Assembly (NCBI GenBank): GCA_024401925.1
Contig: JAKSKD010000006.1
Span: 20,463 to 84,462, forward strand
Reading direction: 5' to 3'
DNA: 64,000 nt
Origin: Bacteroidales bacterium
GTDB lineage: Bacteria > Bacteroidota > Bacteroidia > Bacteroidales > UBA932
The position numbers and the translations under genes are program-made. Shown piece after piece: positions 45,271-54,635 of the stretch. Positions within the stretch are counted from its first letter, which is position 1, and the number at the start of each line of letters is the position of its first letter. The notes beneath the pieces are model-generated. The model did not search any database and had not been told where the DNA came from. It saw only the letters and a program-made list of their open reading frames with translations.

Positions 45271-46827
45271 ATGAAAAAGATCAAATATATTCTCGGAGTC
45301 CTCGTTGCTGCAGTTGCAATGACTTCATGTGTGAAAGATCTGGACGTAACCCCGATCGATCCGAATGCAAATACGGCCAACAAGATTCTTGTTGATGAGG
45401 CTGCGCTGGATTCATATATTTCAGGCGTTTACCTCGGATTTGCCACATCCGGCTACTATGGTCCTGACGGAAGTGCATCTATTTCCGGTCTTGACGGAGG
45501 CGCTTCACAGTACATCCGTGGTCTGTACCATCTCAACGAACTCAGTACCGACGTTAGCGTGTGCGGCTGGAATGACCAGACTATCAAGAATTTCCATTAT
45601 ATGAACTGGACAACGGACGATACATTCATCTATGCGTTCTATTCCCGCGTGCTGATGCAGATATCCGTTGCAAATGAATTTATCCGCGAAGCAGTCAAGC
45701 TCGATGTGAACGAGACTGTCAAGAACCGTTATATCGACGAAGCCCGCGTTCTTCGTGCCATTGCATATTACCACGCAATAGATAACTTCGGCAATGTTCC
45801 TTTTGCTGACGAGAATGCAATTGTGGGTGAAGTTCCTGCACAGATATCACGCGCAGACCTTTTTGACTGGCTTGAAAATGATCTCAAGGGCGTATTGGAG
45901 AACAAGAATCTTCCAGAGGGCCCTATGTCAAACGGACACATCGGAATGGGTGCAGCCAAGTTCATCCTTGCTAAACTGTACCTCAATGCTGAAGTATATA
46001 CCGGAACTGCAAAATGGACTGAGTGTGCGGCTCTCCTTCAAGACCTTATGAACGATGGATACAGCCTCCATACCACTTCTGCCGGTACTTATTCTGCATA
46101 TCAGGAACTTTTCCTCGCCGACAATGACAGACATAATGAAGAAATTATCTTCGCCATCCAGCAGGACGGTCTAAACACCAAGAGTTATGGCGTCACCAAC
46201 TACATCATTTTCGCTTCCACCGGCGGTGAGATGGATGTTACAAAGGTCGGCATTTCTTCCGGTTGGGGTGGTCTGAGGACAACTCCTGAGTTCTTCGACA
46301 AGTTTGAAGGAAAGGATGCCCGCAATCTCTTCTATACTTCAACCCAGAAGAAGGAGATTGACGATATCGGTGACTTTACCAACGGTTATGCGTTTATGAA
46401 GTTCCTCAATATGAACAGTGACGGCTCTGCAGGTAAGGAAGCCGGATTCGTTGACACTGACTTCCCTCTGATGCGCTATGCGGATGTCCTGCTTATGGCA
46501 GCCGAGTGTGAACTCCACGGTGCACCTTGTAACGGAAAGGCTTCATTTGATGCTGTCCGTACTCGTGCCGGACTTGATCCGATTGCTCTGACCGCGGACA
46601 ATCTTCTCGATGAGCGCGGACGCGAACTCTATCAGGAGTGCTGGCGTCGCAGCGACCTCATCCGTTTCGGTAAATTCACTTCAGGCTATAACTGGCAGTG
46701 GAAAGGCAGCGTTAAGGAAGGAAAGGATGTCGAGTCATACCGCACCCTCTATCCTATCCCGGCCAGCGACCTTACAGCCAATACAGGCCTTGTACAGAAT
46801 GATGGTTATAACAGCGTAGCAGAATAG
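45271..46827 (+). CDS. susD: SusD-like surface glycan-binding lipoprotein
   Basis: A 518-residue outer-surface lipoprotein that caps SusC and binds glycan. The lipobox is AMTSC at the N-terminus, followed by VKD, an acidic-charged start compatible with surface export in Bacteroidota. The N-terminal TPR-like part (ARVLRAIAYYHAIDNFG) and the C-terminal ERGRELYQECWRRSDLIRFGKF are family hallmarks. A longer frame starting inside susC was rejected in favour of the ATG at 45271, which gives the lipoprotein signal. It follows susC by 19 bp. Confidence 0.95.
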   Translation: MKKIKYILGVLVAAVAMTSCVKDLDVTPIDPNANTANKILVDEAALDSYISGVYLGFATSGYYGPDGSASISGLDGGASQYIRGLYHLNELSTDVSVCGWNDQTIKNFHYMNWTTDDTFIYAFYSRVLMQISVANEFIREAVKLDVNETVKNRYIDEARVLRAIAYYHAIDNFGNVPFADENAIVGEVPAQISRADLFDWLENDLKGVLENKNLPEGPMSNGHIGMGAAKFILAKLYLNAEVYTGTAKWTECAALLQDLMNDGYSLHTTSAGTYSAYQELFLADNDRHNEEIIFAIQQDGLNTKSYGVTNYIIFASTGGEMDVTKVGISSGWGGLRTTPEFFDKFEGKDARNLFYTSTQKKEIDDIGDFTNGYAFMKFLNMNSDGSAGKEAGFVDTDFPLMRYADVLLMAAECELHGAPCNGKASFDAVRTRAGLDPIALTADNLLDERGRELYQECWRRSDLIRFGKFTSGYNWQWKGSVKEGKDVESYRTLYPIPASDLTANTGLVQNDGYNSVAE

Positions 46828-46830
46828 ATT

Positions 46831-49530
46831 ATGAAAAAGATATTTTCCATAATAATGGCCGGACTGATGCTCTTATGCGCATCGTCCTGTGTAAAGGATA
46901 ACCTGGCAGTTTTCGATCCGGGCACCGCTACGGCTCCTGTCCTCGGCACATATGAGGTAGGTGCAAAGAAGGTGACCGCGAATTATACTCCCGGTACTTT
47001 CAAAATGGGTTTCAACGAGAAGATGAAGGTCAACCACTCCATCGTTCTCGTCTCCGCTGACGGTAAGTCAGTGAACAAGATACTTGCAAGCGGTGCAGAC
47101 GGCACAGTATCTGTCACCAATGCAACCATTTCCAAGGCGCTTACAGCCCTTGGATACAATTACGACCAGACTGTGGCCATAGAACTCCTGATACGTGCAT
47201 CCCTCCAGGATCCTACCAAGGATAACGGCCGCAACGGTTTCGTTGATTCGGAAGGCCGCATCAGCATCCCTTCATTCCTTGTTGAGGCTCCTGCCGCAAA
47301 TCCTTTCGAAGGATTCACGAAGGAGAGCCCTTGGGGTGTGACTGGATCCATCGCCGCACACGGCATCAGTTGGGACAAGGATATCTCAATGGTTTCCGAC
47401 GGCACCTGGCACGTTGCGAAGAGCGTCACACTTGCCGCTTCAGACCAGTTCAAGTTCCGCAGGGACGGTGCTTGGGATGTGAATGTGGGCGCTGCCGGTG
47501 ATACCGAGCCTTACATCGTTTCCCTCGATGAGGAGATTGCGGGCGCCGCAGGCGGCAAGAACCTCGCAGTCGGCTCCGACGGAGTATATGATCTCTGGGT
47601 GAACGCTGAGACCAATGCATTCAAGGTTACAGAGGCATACAACCCTTATCCTGATTTCAACGAGGCCTGCACCTGGGGTATCACCGGTGCTCTGGCATCT
47701 TACGGTATCAGTTGGGACGGTGACATAGCGATGCTTTCCGACGGCAAGGGCTCATATCTGGCCCAGGGAGTCAGAATCGCCGCTTCAGACCAGTTCAAGT
47801 TCCGCAGGGATCAGGCCTGGGACGTGAACTACGGCGGAACCGGTGACGTGGAGCCTATGGTAGTAACCCTCGAGACGGCATTCGAGGCTGCGCCGGGCGG
47901 CAAGAACCTTGCTGTGCCTGCAGACGGTGTGTATGACCTCATCCTCAATGAGGAAGCAAAGACCATTACCGTGGTCGAGACTCTCGGAGGCCCTGCAAGC
48001 CAGAAGATCGGCGGCGATGAACCGGGTCCGGAACCTCCTGCCTTCACGGGATGGTCTGTCATCGGTACTGTCAATGGCGGCACCGAGTGGAATACGGACT
48101 ATGATATGGAGGAAATCGAAGCCGGTGTATTCTATATCAACGGTGTGACCCTTGCAGCCGATTCCGAATTCAAGATCCGCAAGGACCACGATTGGTCAAC
48201 CGCTTATGGCACAGCTCCTGACGCCACCGTCGCTCTGGACGCTGCATTCGCAGCAACCACCGACAATGGCGGAAACATCAAGCCGGGCATCGAAGGCAAG
48301 ATTGACATTACCCTCAACACCAACGACAATACCATCCTCCTGGCATCTCACGAGGCTCTCTATTCACTTATCGGAGCCATCGAAGGTACAAGCTGGAGCA
48401 AGGACTTCAATATGACGGAGGCCGATGGCAAATGGTACATCAGCGGTATCCAGATCGACGGTGAATTCAAGGTGCGTTACGATGCAAGCTGGGGCGATGC
48501 CGATTGCTACGGTGTCGCAGACGGACAGGAATATGGACTTGATTCCGCATTCGAACTCACCCAGCCTGGTGCAAACATCAATGTCGGCGCCGGCAAGTAC
48601 AACGTCACCTTCGACCCTCAGGCAAAGACCCTGCTCGTAGAAGCTTCCTTCCCTGCAAACATCTGGTCAGTGATCGGCGGTTTCGCAGCCAGCGGCTGGA
48701 GCAACGACGTGAAGATGACTCTGATGGACGGTATCTACAAGTTCTGGGTCAGCGAACCGATAGAACTTAAGGCCGGTGACGAATTCAAGGTACGTTACAA
48801 CAGGGATTGGGGTGTGAACCGCGGCGCTGATGCCACCCTCCATCTCGGCGAGTCCGTAGGCGTTGCCCAGGACGGTGCCAACCTCAAGGCTGCTGAAGAC
48901 GGTACATACGTCGTCGTTTACAGCGAGGAACAGAATGTCATCTTCTTCAAGGGCTGGTCCGTAATAGGAAGTATGAGCAGCTCAAACTGGGCTGACGACC
49001 TGATTATGATGCCGTTTACCGATGATAACGGAAAAATCGGCTGGCTCAGCGACGTCTTCGGATATGAAAGCGGCAACGAGTTCAAGATCCGTTACAACGG
49101 AGACTGGGGTGTCAACCGCGGTGGAGCCTTCACAGGTTTTATGGAGCCTGTCGCTCTTACCCAGGATGGTCCTAATATTGTTGCGGGTGATTGCAAATAC
49201 ATCTTTGTAGCATATTCTGAAGTTGATGAAGCCCTGGCAGTGGGCCGTGCGGACTGGGGTATCATCGGAGGCTTCAACGGATGGGGCGGAGATGTCGTAA
49301 TGCTCGAAATAATGCCGGGATTCTATCAGGCTGAACTCACCCTCTCCGAGGCCAGCGAAGTGAAGATACGCAAGGACCGTGCTTGGGATGTTGACCGTGG
49401 CGGCAGTTTGTCTGCACTTGGCGAGCCTTTTGATGCAGTTCAAGGCGGTCCTAACATTGCCCTTGATGCAGGAACCTATATCTTCGTATACGACAGTACC
49501 AATGAAAAATTGACTATCACAAAAATGTAG
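46831..49530 (+). CDS. SusE/SusF-like surface starch-binding lipoprotein with seven repeat domains
   Basis: A 899-residue surface lipoprotein (lipobox CASSC followed by VKD). Residues 25-160 resemble the N-terminal Ig-like domain of SusE. Seven repeats of about 100 to 125 residues then begin near residues 168, 282, 408, 511, 612, 709 and 809. Each opens W(G/S)(V/I)xG, contains a (D/N)xxM motif, then (F/V)K(F/I/V)Rxxxx W and an AxGGxNL-like end. These match starch-binding domains of SusE and SusF, which have two and three such domains in B. thetaiotaomicron. Multiple domains should raise avidity for starch granules. It follows susD by 3 bp, and a terminator stands behind it. Confidence 0.87.
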   Translation: MKKIFSIIMAGLMLLCASSCVKDNLAVFDPGTATAPVLGTYEVGAKKVTANYTPGTFKMGFNEKMKVNHSIVLVSADGKSVNKILASGADGTVSVTNATISKALTALGYNYDQTVAIELLIRASLQDPTKDNGRNGFVDSEGRISIPSFLVEAPAANPFEGFTKESPWGVTGSIAAHGISWDKDISMVSDGTWHVAKSVTLAASDQFKFRRDGAWDVNVGAAGDTEPYIVSLDEEIAGAAGGKNLAVGSDGVYDLWVNAETNAFKVTEAYNPYPDFNEACTWGITGALASYGISWDGDIAMLSDGKGSYLAQGVRIAASDQFKFRRDQAWDVNYGGTGDVEPMVVTLETAFEAAPGGKNLAVPADGVYDLILNEEAKTITVVETLGGPASQKIGGDEPGPEPPAFTGWSVIGTVNGGTEWNTDYDMEEIEAGVFYINGVTLAADSEFKIRKDHDWSTAYGTAPDATVALDAAFAATTDNGGNIKPGIEGKIDITLNTNDNTILLASHEALYSLIGAIEGTSWSKDFNMTEADGKWYISGIQIDGEFKVRYDASWGDADCYGVADGQEYGLDSAFELTQPGANINVGAGKYNVTFDPQAKTLLVEASFPANIWSVIGGFAASGWSNDVKMTLMDGIYKFWVSEPIELKAGDEFKVRYNRDWGVNRGADATLHLGESVGVAQDGANLKAAEDGTYVVVYSEEQNVIFFKGWSVIGSMSSSNWADDLIMMPFTDDNGKIGWLSDVFGYESGNEFKIRYNGDWGVNRGGAFTGFMEPVALTQDGPNIVAGDCKYIFVAYSEVDEALAVGRADWGIIGGFNGWGGDVVMLEIMPGFYQAELTLSEASEVKIRKDRAWDVDRGGSLSALGEPFDAVQGGPNIALDAGTYIFVYDSTNEKLTITKM
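47434..47810 (+). repeat. Near-identical DNA in SusE/F-like repeats 1 and 2
   Basis: A 32-base stretch coding AASDQFKFRR is identical at 47434-47465 and 47779-47810, 345 bp (115 codons) apart, with strong similarity around it. This points to recent duplication or gene conversion of one domain unit. Confidence 0.75.
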
Positions 49531-49543
49531 TCTGTTTATTTCA

Positions 49544-49590
49544 GGAAACGCCGGTCCCGAAGGCGGACCGGCATTTCCTTTTTTATTTTT
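49544..49590 (+). terminator. Intrinsic terminator between the starch-binding and enzyme genes
   Basis: Arms GGAAACGCCGGTCC and GGACCGGCATTTCC pair over 14 positions with one mismatch and a 7-base loop, followed by TTTTTTATTTTT. It lies 14 bp after the SusE/F-like stop and just before the GH13 gene. It would stop part of the transcripts, giving more binding proteins than enzymes. Confidence 0.87.
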
Positions 49591-49595
49591 AGTTG

Positions 49596-51554
49596 ATGAA
49601 ACGTTTTGCACTTATTCTTACATCTCTCGCGCTTCTTGTCTACGCCTGCTCTCCGGAAAATACGGGAGAACCTGTCACTCCGGTGACACCGTCAGGTCCT
49701 GACGGGCCCGTTACGCCTGTAATGCCTGCACGGACGGGAGAATCGTGCATAACTTATCAGCTTCTGGTTTACTCTTTCGCCGACTCGGACGGAGACGGGA
49801 TAGGTGATTTCAACGGTATCCGGGAGCATCTTGACTATTTCAAATCTCTGGGCGTGCAGGCATTGTGGCTTTCTCCAATACATCCCGCCACTTCCTATCA
49901 CGGCTATGACGTGGAGGATTACTACTTGGTTAATCCTAAATATGGCACGGAAGAGGACTTCAAGTCCTTACTTTCTTCAGCGCATTCACAGGGCATAAAG
50001 GTCTATATCGATTATGTGCTCAATCATTCCTCAAAAGAACATCCGTGGTTCATTGAGGGAAAGTCCAATCCGGACAGCAAATATCGCGGATACTACCATT
50101 TCTCCACAACAGCGAAGTCAGGGTATTCGCAAACCGTTTCCGGTACAGATCCCGGAAAAATCAATGTCAGATTTACTCTCAAGTGCAACTCTTCCGGTAC
50201 TCCCCAGACGTTGAAGGCCGAAAGGGTGGAGAGCGTGACGGAAGAGGGAAGTCTCGGTTCCGGAAAATATCTTTGGTTCGGGTCCGTCACGGAAAGCACA
50301 ATGCCGGAGTTCAAATCTGCCGGCAATGACACATACACCCTCACTGTCAAAGACTTTGAAACATCCTGGGGCGTACTTGTTCGCACCAGTAAGTCGGAGT
50401 GGGGCGCAAACAAATTCGGTGCCTCATCTTCCAGCGAACAGAAGCTGGTATGGGGCGTACCTTTCAAACTGAAATCAAATTCCGATTACGATATTCTGAT
50501 GCCTTGGATGGGCAGTATCTGGTATCAGTCCGTTTTCGGCTCATATATGCCGGACATCAACTACGGTCCGGTGGAAAGTTGCGAGGACTCGGATGTCTTC
50601 AAGGATGTCTGCGCCGCGGCCGACAAATGGATTGGTCTGGGCGTGGACGGATTCCGCCTTGATGCGGTGATGCATATCTATGACAACGACCGGTCCGACG
50701 AGAATCCGACTTTCCTCAAGAAATTCTACGACCACTGCAATGCCACTTTCAAGTCTTGCGGCCATACGGAAGACATATATATGGTCGGAGAGCAGTGGAG
50801 CGAACCGAGTTTTGTGGCTCCTTATTACAAAGGCCTCAATGCTTTTTTTGAGTTTGCTTTCTGGGACAGGTTAAAAGATGCGGTGAATTCCGGGAATGGG
50901 AAGGATTTTGCGCAGACAATCATAGACTATCACAGCAAATATACAGATATACGCCCGGATGCCATTGCAGCGACAAAGCTAACTAACCACGATGAAGACC
51001 GGGCTGCCGAAGCTTTCGGAAAAAATGCAAACAAGATGAAACTGGCCGCGGCTGTACTACTGACTTCCGGAGGCGAACCTTATATCTATCAGGGAGAAGA
51101 ACTCGGGTACTGGGGTACTAAAGCCGGAGGCGATGTCTTTGTGCGTACCCCGATTCTATGGACATCCGACATCGCCAGCGCTGCAGCCGCTGATTTGGAT
51201 GGTAATGTAGATTATAATATGCTTTCTGCCGGGATATCCGTGGAAAGTCAGTCTGCCGACGAAGGCTCCGTACTGCAGTGCTACAGGAAATTCGGTGAAC
51301 TCCGTGACTGCTACCCGGCTCTGGCAAAAGGAACTTTCGTGTCCAAGAACACCGGACAGAACTGTATCTCCGCCTGGTACAGGGAGGCCTCAGACCAGAA
51401 GATACTCGTCCTGCATAATTTCGGCGGCGCATCTCTCACCTTCGATATGGAAGGAGACAGTCTGGATGTCCTTATTGGCAGCAATGGCAGCGTGGATGTC
51501 AAGGGTACAAAATTAACCCTGGGAGCATACTCTTCCGCATTATTCCTGCAATGA
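49596..51554 (+). CDS. susG: SusG-like surface alpha-amylase, GH13
   Basis: A 652-residue lipoprotein (lipobox VYAC) that hydrolyses starch. The GH13 barrel shows SYHGYDVEDYY, DYVLNHSS, the nucleophile Asp356 in GFRLDAVMH, the acid/base Glu399 in MVGEQW and Asp466 in TNHDED. About 130 extra residues between barrel parts (approx. 170-300) lie where SusG carries its CBM58, so an inserted starch-binding domain is likely. A Pro/Gly/Thr-rich linker follows the lipobox. The ATG at 49596 was chosen; a TTG one codon upstream is also possible. The position behind susCD fits an outer-surface amylase. Confidence 0.9.
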   Translation: MKRFALILTSLALLVYACSPENTGEPVTPVTPSGPDGPVTPVMPARTGESCITYQLLVYSFADSDGDGIGDFNGIREHLDYFKSLGVQALWLSPIHPATSYHGYDVEDYYLVNPKYGTEEDFKSLLSSAHSQGIKVYIDYVLNHSSKEHPWFIEGKSNPDSKYRGYYHFSTTAKSGYSQTVSGTDPGKINVRFTLKCNSSGTPQTLKAERVESVTEEGSLGSGKYLWFGSVTESTMPEFKSAGNDTYTLTVKDFETSWGVLVRTSKSEWGANKFGASSSSEQKLVWGVPFKLKSNSDYDILMPWMGSIWYQSVFGSYMPDINYGPVESCEDSDVFKDVCAAADKWIGLGVDGFRLDAVMHIYDNDRSDENPTFLKKFYDHCNATFKSCGHTEDIYMVGEQWSEPSFVAPYYKGLNAFFEFAFWDRLKDAVNSGNGKDFAQTIIDYHSKYTDIRPDAIAATKLTNHDEDRAAEAFGKNANKMKLAAAVLLTSGGEPYIYQGEELGYWGTKAGGDVFVRTPILWTSDIASAAAADLDGNVDYNMLSAGISVESQSADEGSVLQCYRKFGELRDCYPALAKGTFVSKNTGQNCISAWYREASDQKILVLHNFGGASLTFDMEGDSLDVLIGSNGSVDVKGTKLTLGAYSSALFLQ

Positions 51555-51586
51555 TATGAGTTTTAGAACCGTTTAATCAATAACAT

Positions 51587-54500
51587 ATGAAGCGTTTTTT
51601 TCTTGTTCTTTTTACTACATTATTGGCAGTATCTTGTGCACAAACACAACCGAAGGAATATCATTCGGACTGGACCCGCAATACCGTCGTTTATGAGATG
51701 AATGTCAGACAACTGACTCCGGAAGGGACATTTGCGGCTGCTGCCGGTCAGCTTCCGAGGCTCAAGGAACTTGGTGTGGATATTGTGTGGCTTATGCCGA
51801 TTCATCCGATAGGAATTGTAGAGCGTAAGGGTACTTTAGGCTCGTACTATGCACCAAAGGATTACCTTGATGTGAATCCTGAGTATGGAACAATGGGAGA
51901 TTTTGATGCTTTCCTTGAAACTGCGCATACCCTCGGCCTTAAAGTTATACTCGACTGGGTGGCTAACCATACTTCACCTGATTCGAAATGGGCTGAAGAG
52001 CATCCGGATTGGTTCCTCCACGATGAGAACGGGGCTTTCGTCGTACAGCACGACTGGACTGACATTACACCTATGGACCTTTCCAATGAGGAAATGAAGG
52101 AAGAGATGCGCCATTGTATGCGTTTCTGGCTGGACAGGGGAGTGGATGGCTTCCGTTGTGATGTGGCCGGAGAAATGCCTGTGGAATACTGGCAGGATGT
52201 CCTTGTCCCGATAAGGACAGAATATGAGAACCGGTATTTCCTTGCAGAAGGTGAGAAGCCTGAACTTCATACGGCCGGATTTGACGCAACCTACGCTTGG
52301 AAACTTCATCATATGCTGAACGATATAGCCCGGGGAAATGCTGGAATTAATGACCTGGTTGAATATATCAATTCCGATATGCAGGAATATCCTGCCGATG
52401 CCTATCGTCTGGCTTTCACATCTAACCATGATGAGAATTCCTGGGCCGGCACCGAATTCGAGCGTATGGGGGATGCCTGGCAGGCAATGACTGTCCTGTG
52501 CTGGACTCTGCCAAATACCCAGCCTCTCATCTATACCGGCCAGGAAATCGGGATGAACCACCGCTTCGCGTTCTTCGAGAAGGATACAATGCCACAGGGG
52601 AAGGATAACCATACGACTGATTTCTACCGCTATCTGGCAAATCTGAAACATACTCATCCTGCCTTGAACTCTGACGGAGAGAGTTCTTTCGAACTTCTTT
52701 CTTCAGACAATAATACGCTCGTGTTCAAGCGTACTTCGGGAGACGATCGCGTTACTGTAAGTGTCCAGCTCGAGGCACCTTGGAACTGGGAGATAAAGAC
52801 AGATGAGAGCCGCATAGAACACATTGAACCTCTCTCCTGGTGGGTCGGTATGAAGACTCCTCTCCAACTTATGGTCAAGGCTGACAGGATTGGTGAATAT
52901 ACTGCATCATTCGAAGAAAAGTCACTAACCGTGACAGATATCCATAAGGCGGAAAGCCCGAACTATCTTTTCATCGACGTAAATGTATCGCCGGATGCCG
53001 CTCCCGGGACTTACCATCTGGTCCTTTCCAAGGATGATGATAAAATACGTGTCCCTTATCAGATTTCTGAACGTCGTGAGGGATCTGCTGAAAGGGTTGG
53101 TTTCGGTCCTGCAGATCTTATCTATCTGATTATGCCGGACAGGTTTGCTAATGGTGACCCTGATAATGACAATACTGAAGATACAGTCGACAAGGCTGAC
53201 AGGAATCAGTTGCCGGGACGCCACGGAGGCGACTTCCAGGGAATACGCGACCATCTTGACTATCTGGAAGAACTTGGTGTGACCGCCATATGGAACACCC
53301 CTGTCCAGTTGGATGCCGAGCCTGAATCATCATACCACGGCTATGCTTGCGGGGACTATTACAGGATGGATTCGCGCTTCGGCTCTAATGAGCAGTACCG
53401 CTCTCTTGTGGGGGAATGTCATTCCCGCGGCATAAAGATGATAATGGATTTTGTTTCAAATCATTGTGGTTCTGCACATTGGTGGATGTCCGACCTTCCA
53501 TTTTCGGACTGGATCCATCAGTGGCCGGAATATACCCATTCCAATTGTGCATTCTCTATGCAGAATGACCCCAATGCCTCTGATTTCGACCGAAAGAATA
53601 TGGTCGGAGGATGGTTCGACACCTCTATGCCCGATATGAATATGGATAATGAGTATCTGCTCAAATACTTCACACAGGCTGCAATATGGTGGATAGAATG
53701 GGCGGATATAGACGGCATTCGCGTAGATACCTATCCTTACAATGATAAGGAGCCTATGGCAAGATGGTGCGATGCAATCCGTACAGAATACCCTTCATTC
53801 AACATTGTTGGTGAGGTTTATACATCACACGTCGCCCAACTCGCATACTGGCAGGACGGTGCAATGAATCCTGACGGGTTCGATTCTAATCTTCCGAGCA
53901 TAATGGATTTCCCACTGCACAGCGCCCTGTGTCAGGGTGTCCCATGTGATAAGGTCAACTGGGACGAGGGACTGACAAGAGTCTATGATGCTCTTTCAAA
54001 CGATGAATTTTATGCTGATCCTACAAACATAATGGTTTTCTGCTCGAATCACGACACCGACCGTGTAGGTGATGTCGTAGGACGTAATCCGGACAGACAG
54101 AAAATGATTCTGACCATCGTCGGAACTGTGCGCGGGTATCCGCAGATATTCTCGGGTGATGAGCAGATGTTCATCAGTCAGGGAGGATGGCATCGTGATG
54201 GTGCGCTAAGAGTCGATTTCCCTGGCGGATGGGACGGAGATGCATTCAATCTGTTCACTGCCGAGGGGCGGGAAAAATGTGATATCGATTTTGACGGTTC
54301 CCATCTTCCTGCTGGTACAAGGGCTGATGTTTTCAATTTCGCCAGCAAGTTGTTCCAGTGGAGAAAGACTTCTGATGCCGTCATCAACGGACGCTTCAAG
54401 CATTTTCTCACGAGAGACAATACATATGCATATTTCCGTTATTCCGATTCTGACAAGGTGTTTGTATATCTGAACAATTCATCTGATGACAAGAGAATCC

Positions 54501-54625
54501 CTTGGGAGAATTATTCTGAGATTACAGACGGACTTGGCTTAGGAATTGATGTCATCAGCGGTCTGACCGTGGATCCTTCAAATTGTGTTGTCTCTGCTCA
54601 CGGAATATTGATTATTGACTTTTAA
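51587..54625 (+). CDS. Double GH13 enzyme: alpha-amylase domain fused to SusA-like neopullulanase
   Basis: A 1012-residue lipoprotein (lipobox LAVSC) with two complete GH13 catalytic units. Unit 1 (about residues 30-410): Asp192 in GFRCDVAGE, Glu221 in FLAEGE, Asp282 in SNHDENS. A cyclomaltodextrinase N-terminal domain follows (about 411-505, EPLSWWVGMKTPLQLMV). Unit 2 (about 508-1012): Asp714 in GIRVDTYP, Glu743 in VGEVY, Asp823 in SNHDTDR. The second half matches SusA neopullulanase (about 617 residues) in layout. No acidic surface-export signal follows the lipobox (CAQTQPKEY), so a periplasmic place is inferred. No frameshift or gap joins the two. Confidence 0.88.
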   Translation: MKRFFLVLFTTLLAVSCAQTQPKEYHSDWTRNTVVYEMNVRQLTPEGTFAAAAGQLPRLKELGVDIVWLMPIHPIGIVERKGTLGSYYAPKDYLDVNPEYGTMGDFDAFLETAHTLGLKVILDWVANHTSPDSKWAEEHPDWFLHDENGAFVVQHDWTDITPMDLSNEEMKEEMRHCMRFWLDRGVDGFRCDVAGEMPVEYWQDVLVPIRTEYENRYFLAEGEKPELHTAGFDATYAWKLHHMLNDIARGNAGINDLVEYINSDMQEYPADAYRLAFTSNHDENSWAGTEFERMGDAWQAMTVLCWTLPNTQPLIYTGQEIGMNHRFAFFEKDTMPQGKDNHTTDFYRYLANLKHTHPALNSDGESSFELLSSDNNTLVFKRTSGDDRVTVSVQLEAPWNWEIKTDESRIEHIEPLSWWVGMKTPLQLMVKADRIGEYTASFEEKSLTVTDIHKAESPNYLFIDVNVSPDAAPGTYHLVLSKDDDKIRVPYQISERREGSAERVGFGPADLIYLIMPDRFANGDPDNDNTEDTVDKADRNQLPGRHGGDFQGIRDHLDYLEELGVTAIWNTPVQLDAEPESSYHGYACGDYYRMDSRFGSNEQYRSLVGECHSRGIKMIMDFVSNHCGSAHWWMSDLPFSDWIHQWPEYTHSNCAFSMQNDPNASDFDRKNMVGGWFDTSMPDMNMDNEYLLKYFTQAAIWWIEWADIDGIRVDTYPYNDKEPMARWCDAIRTEYPSFNIVGEVYTSHVAQLAYWQDGAMNPDGFDSNLPSIMDFPLHSALCQGVPCDKVNWDEGLTRVYDALSNDEFYADPTNIMVFCSNHDTDRVGDVVGRNPDRQKMILTIVGTVRGYPQIFSGDEQMFISQGGWHRDGALRVDFPGGWDGDAFNLFTAEGREKCDIDFDGSHLPAGTRADVFNFASKLFQWRKTSDAVINGRFKHFLTRDNTYAYFRYSDSDKVFVYLNNSSDDKRIPWENYSEITDGLGLGIDVISGLTVDPSNCVVSAHGILIIDF

Positions 54626-54635
54626 CTAACTGAAA

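Noticed and set aside
46831-49530. Possible CRISPR or DNA-level tandem array
   Set aside because: The periodicity is about 300-375 bp, in frame and protein-level, not short spaced repeats.
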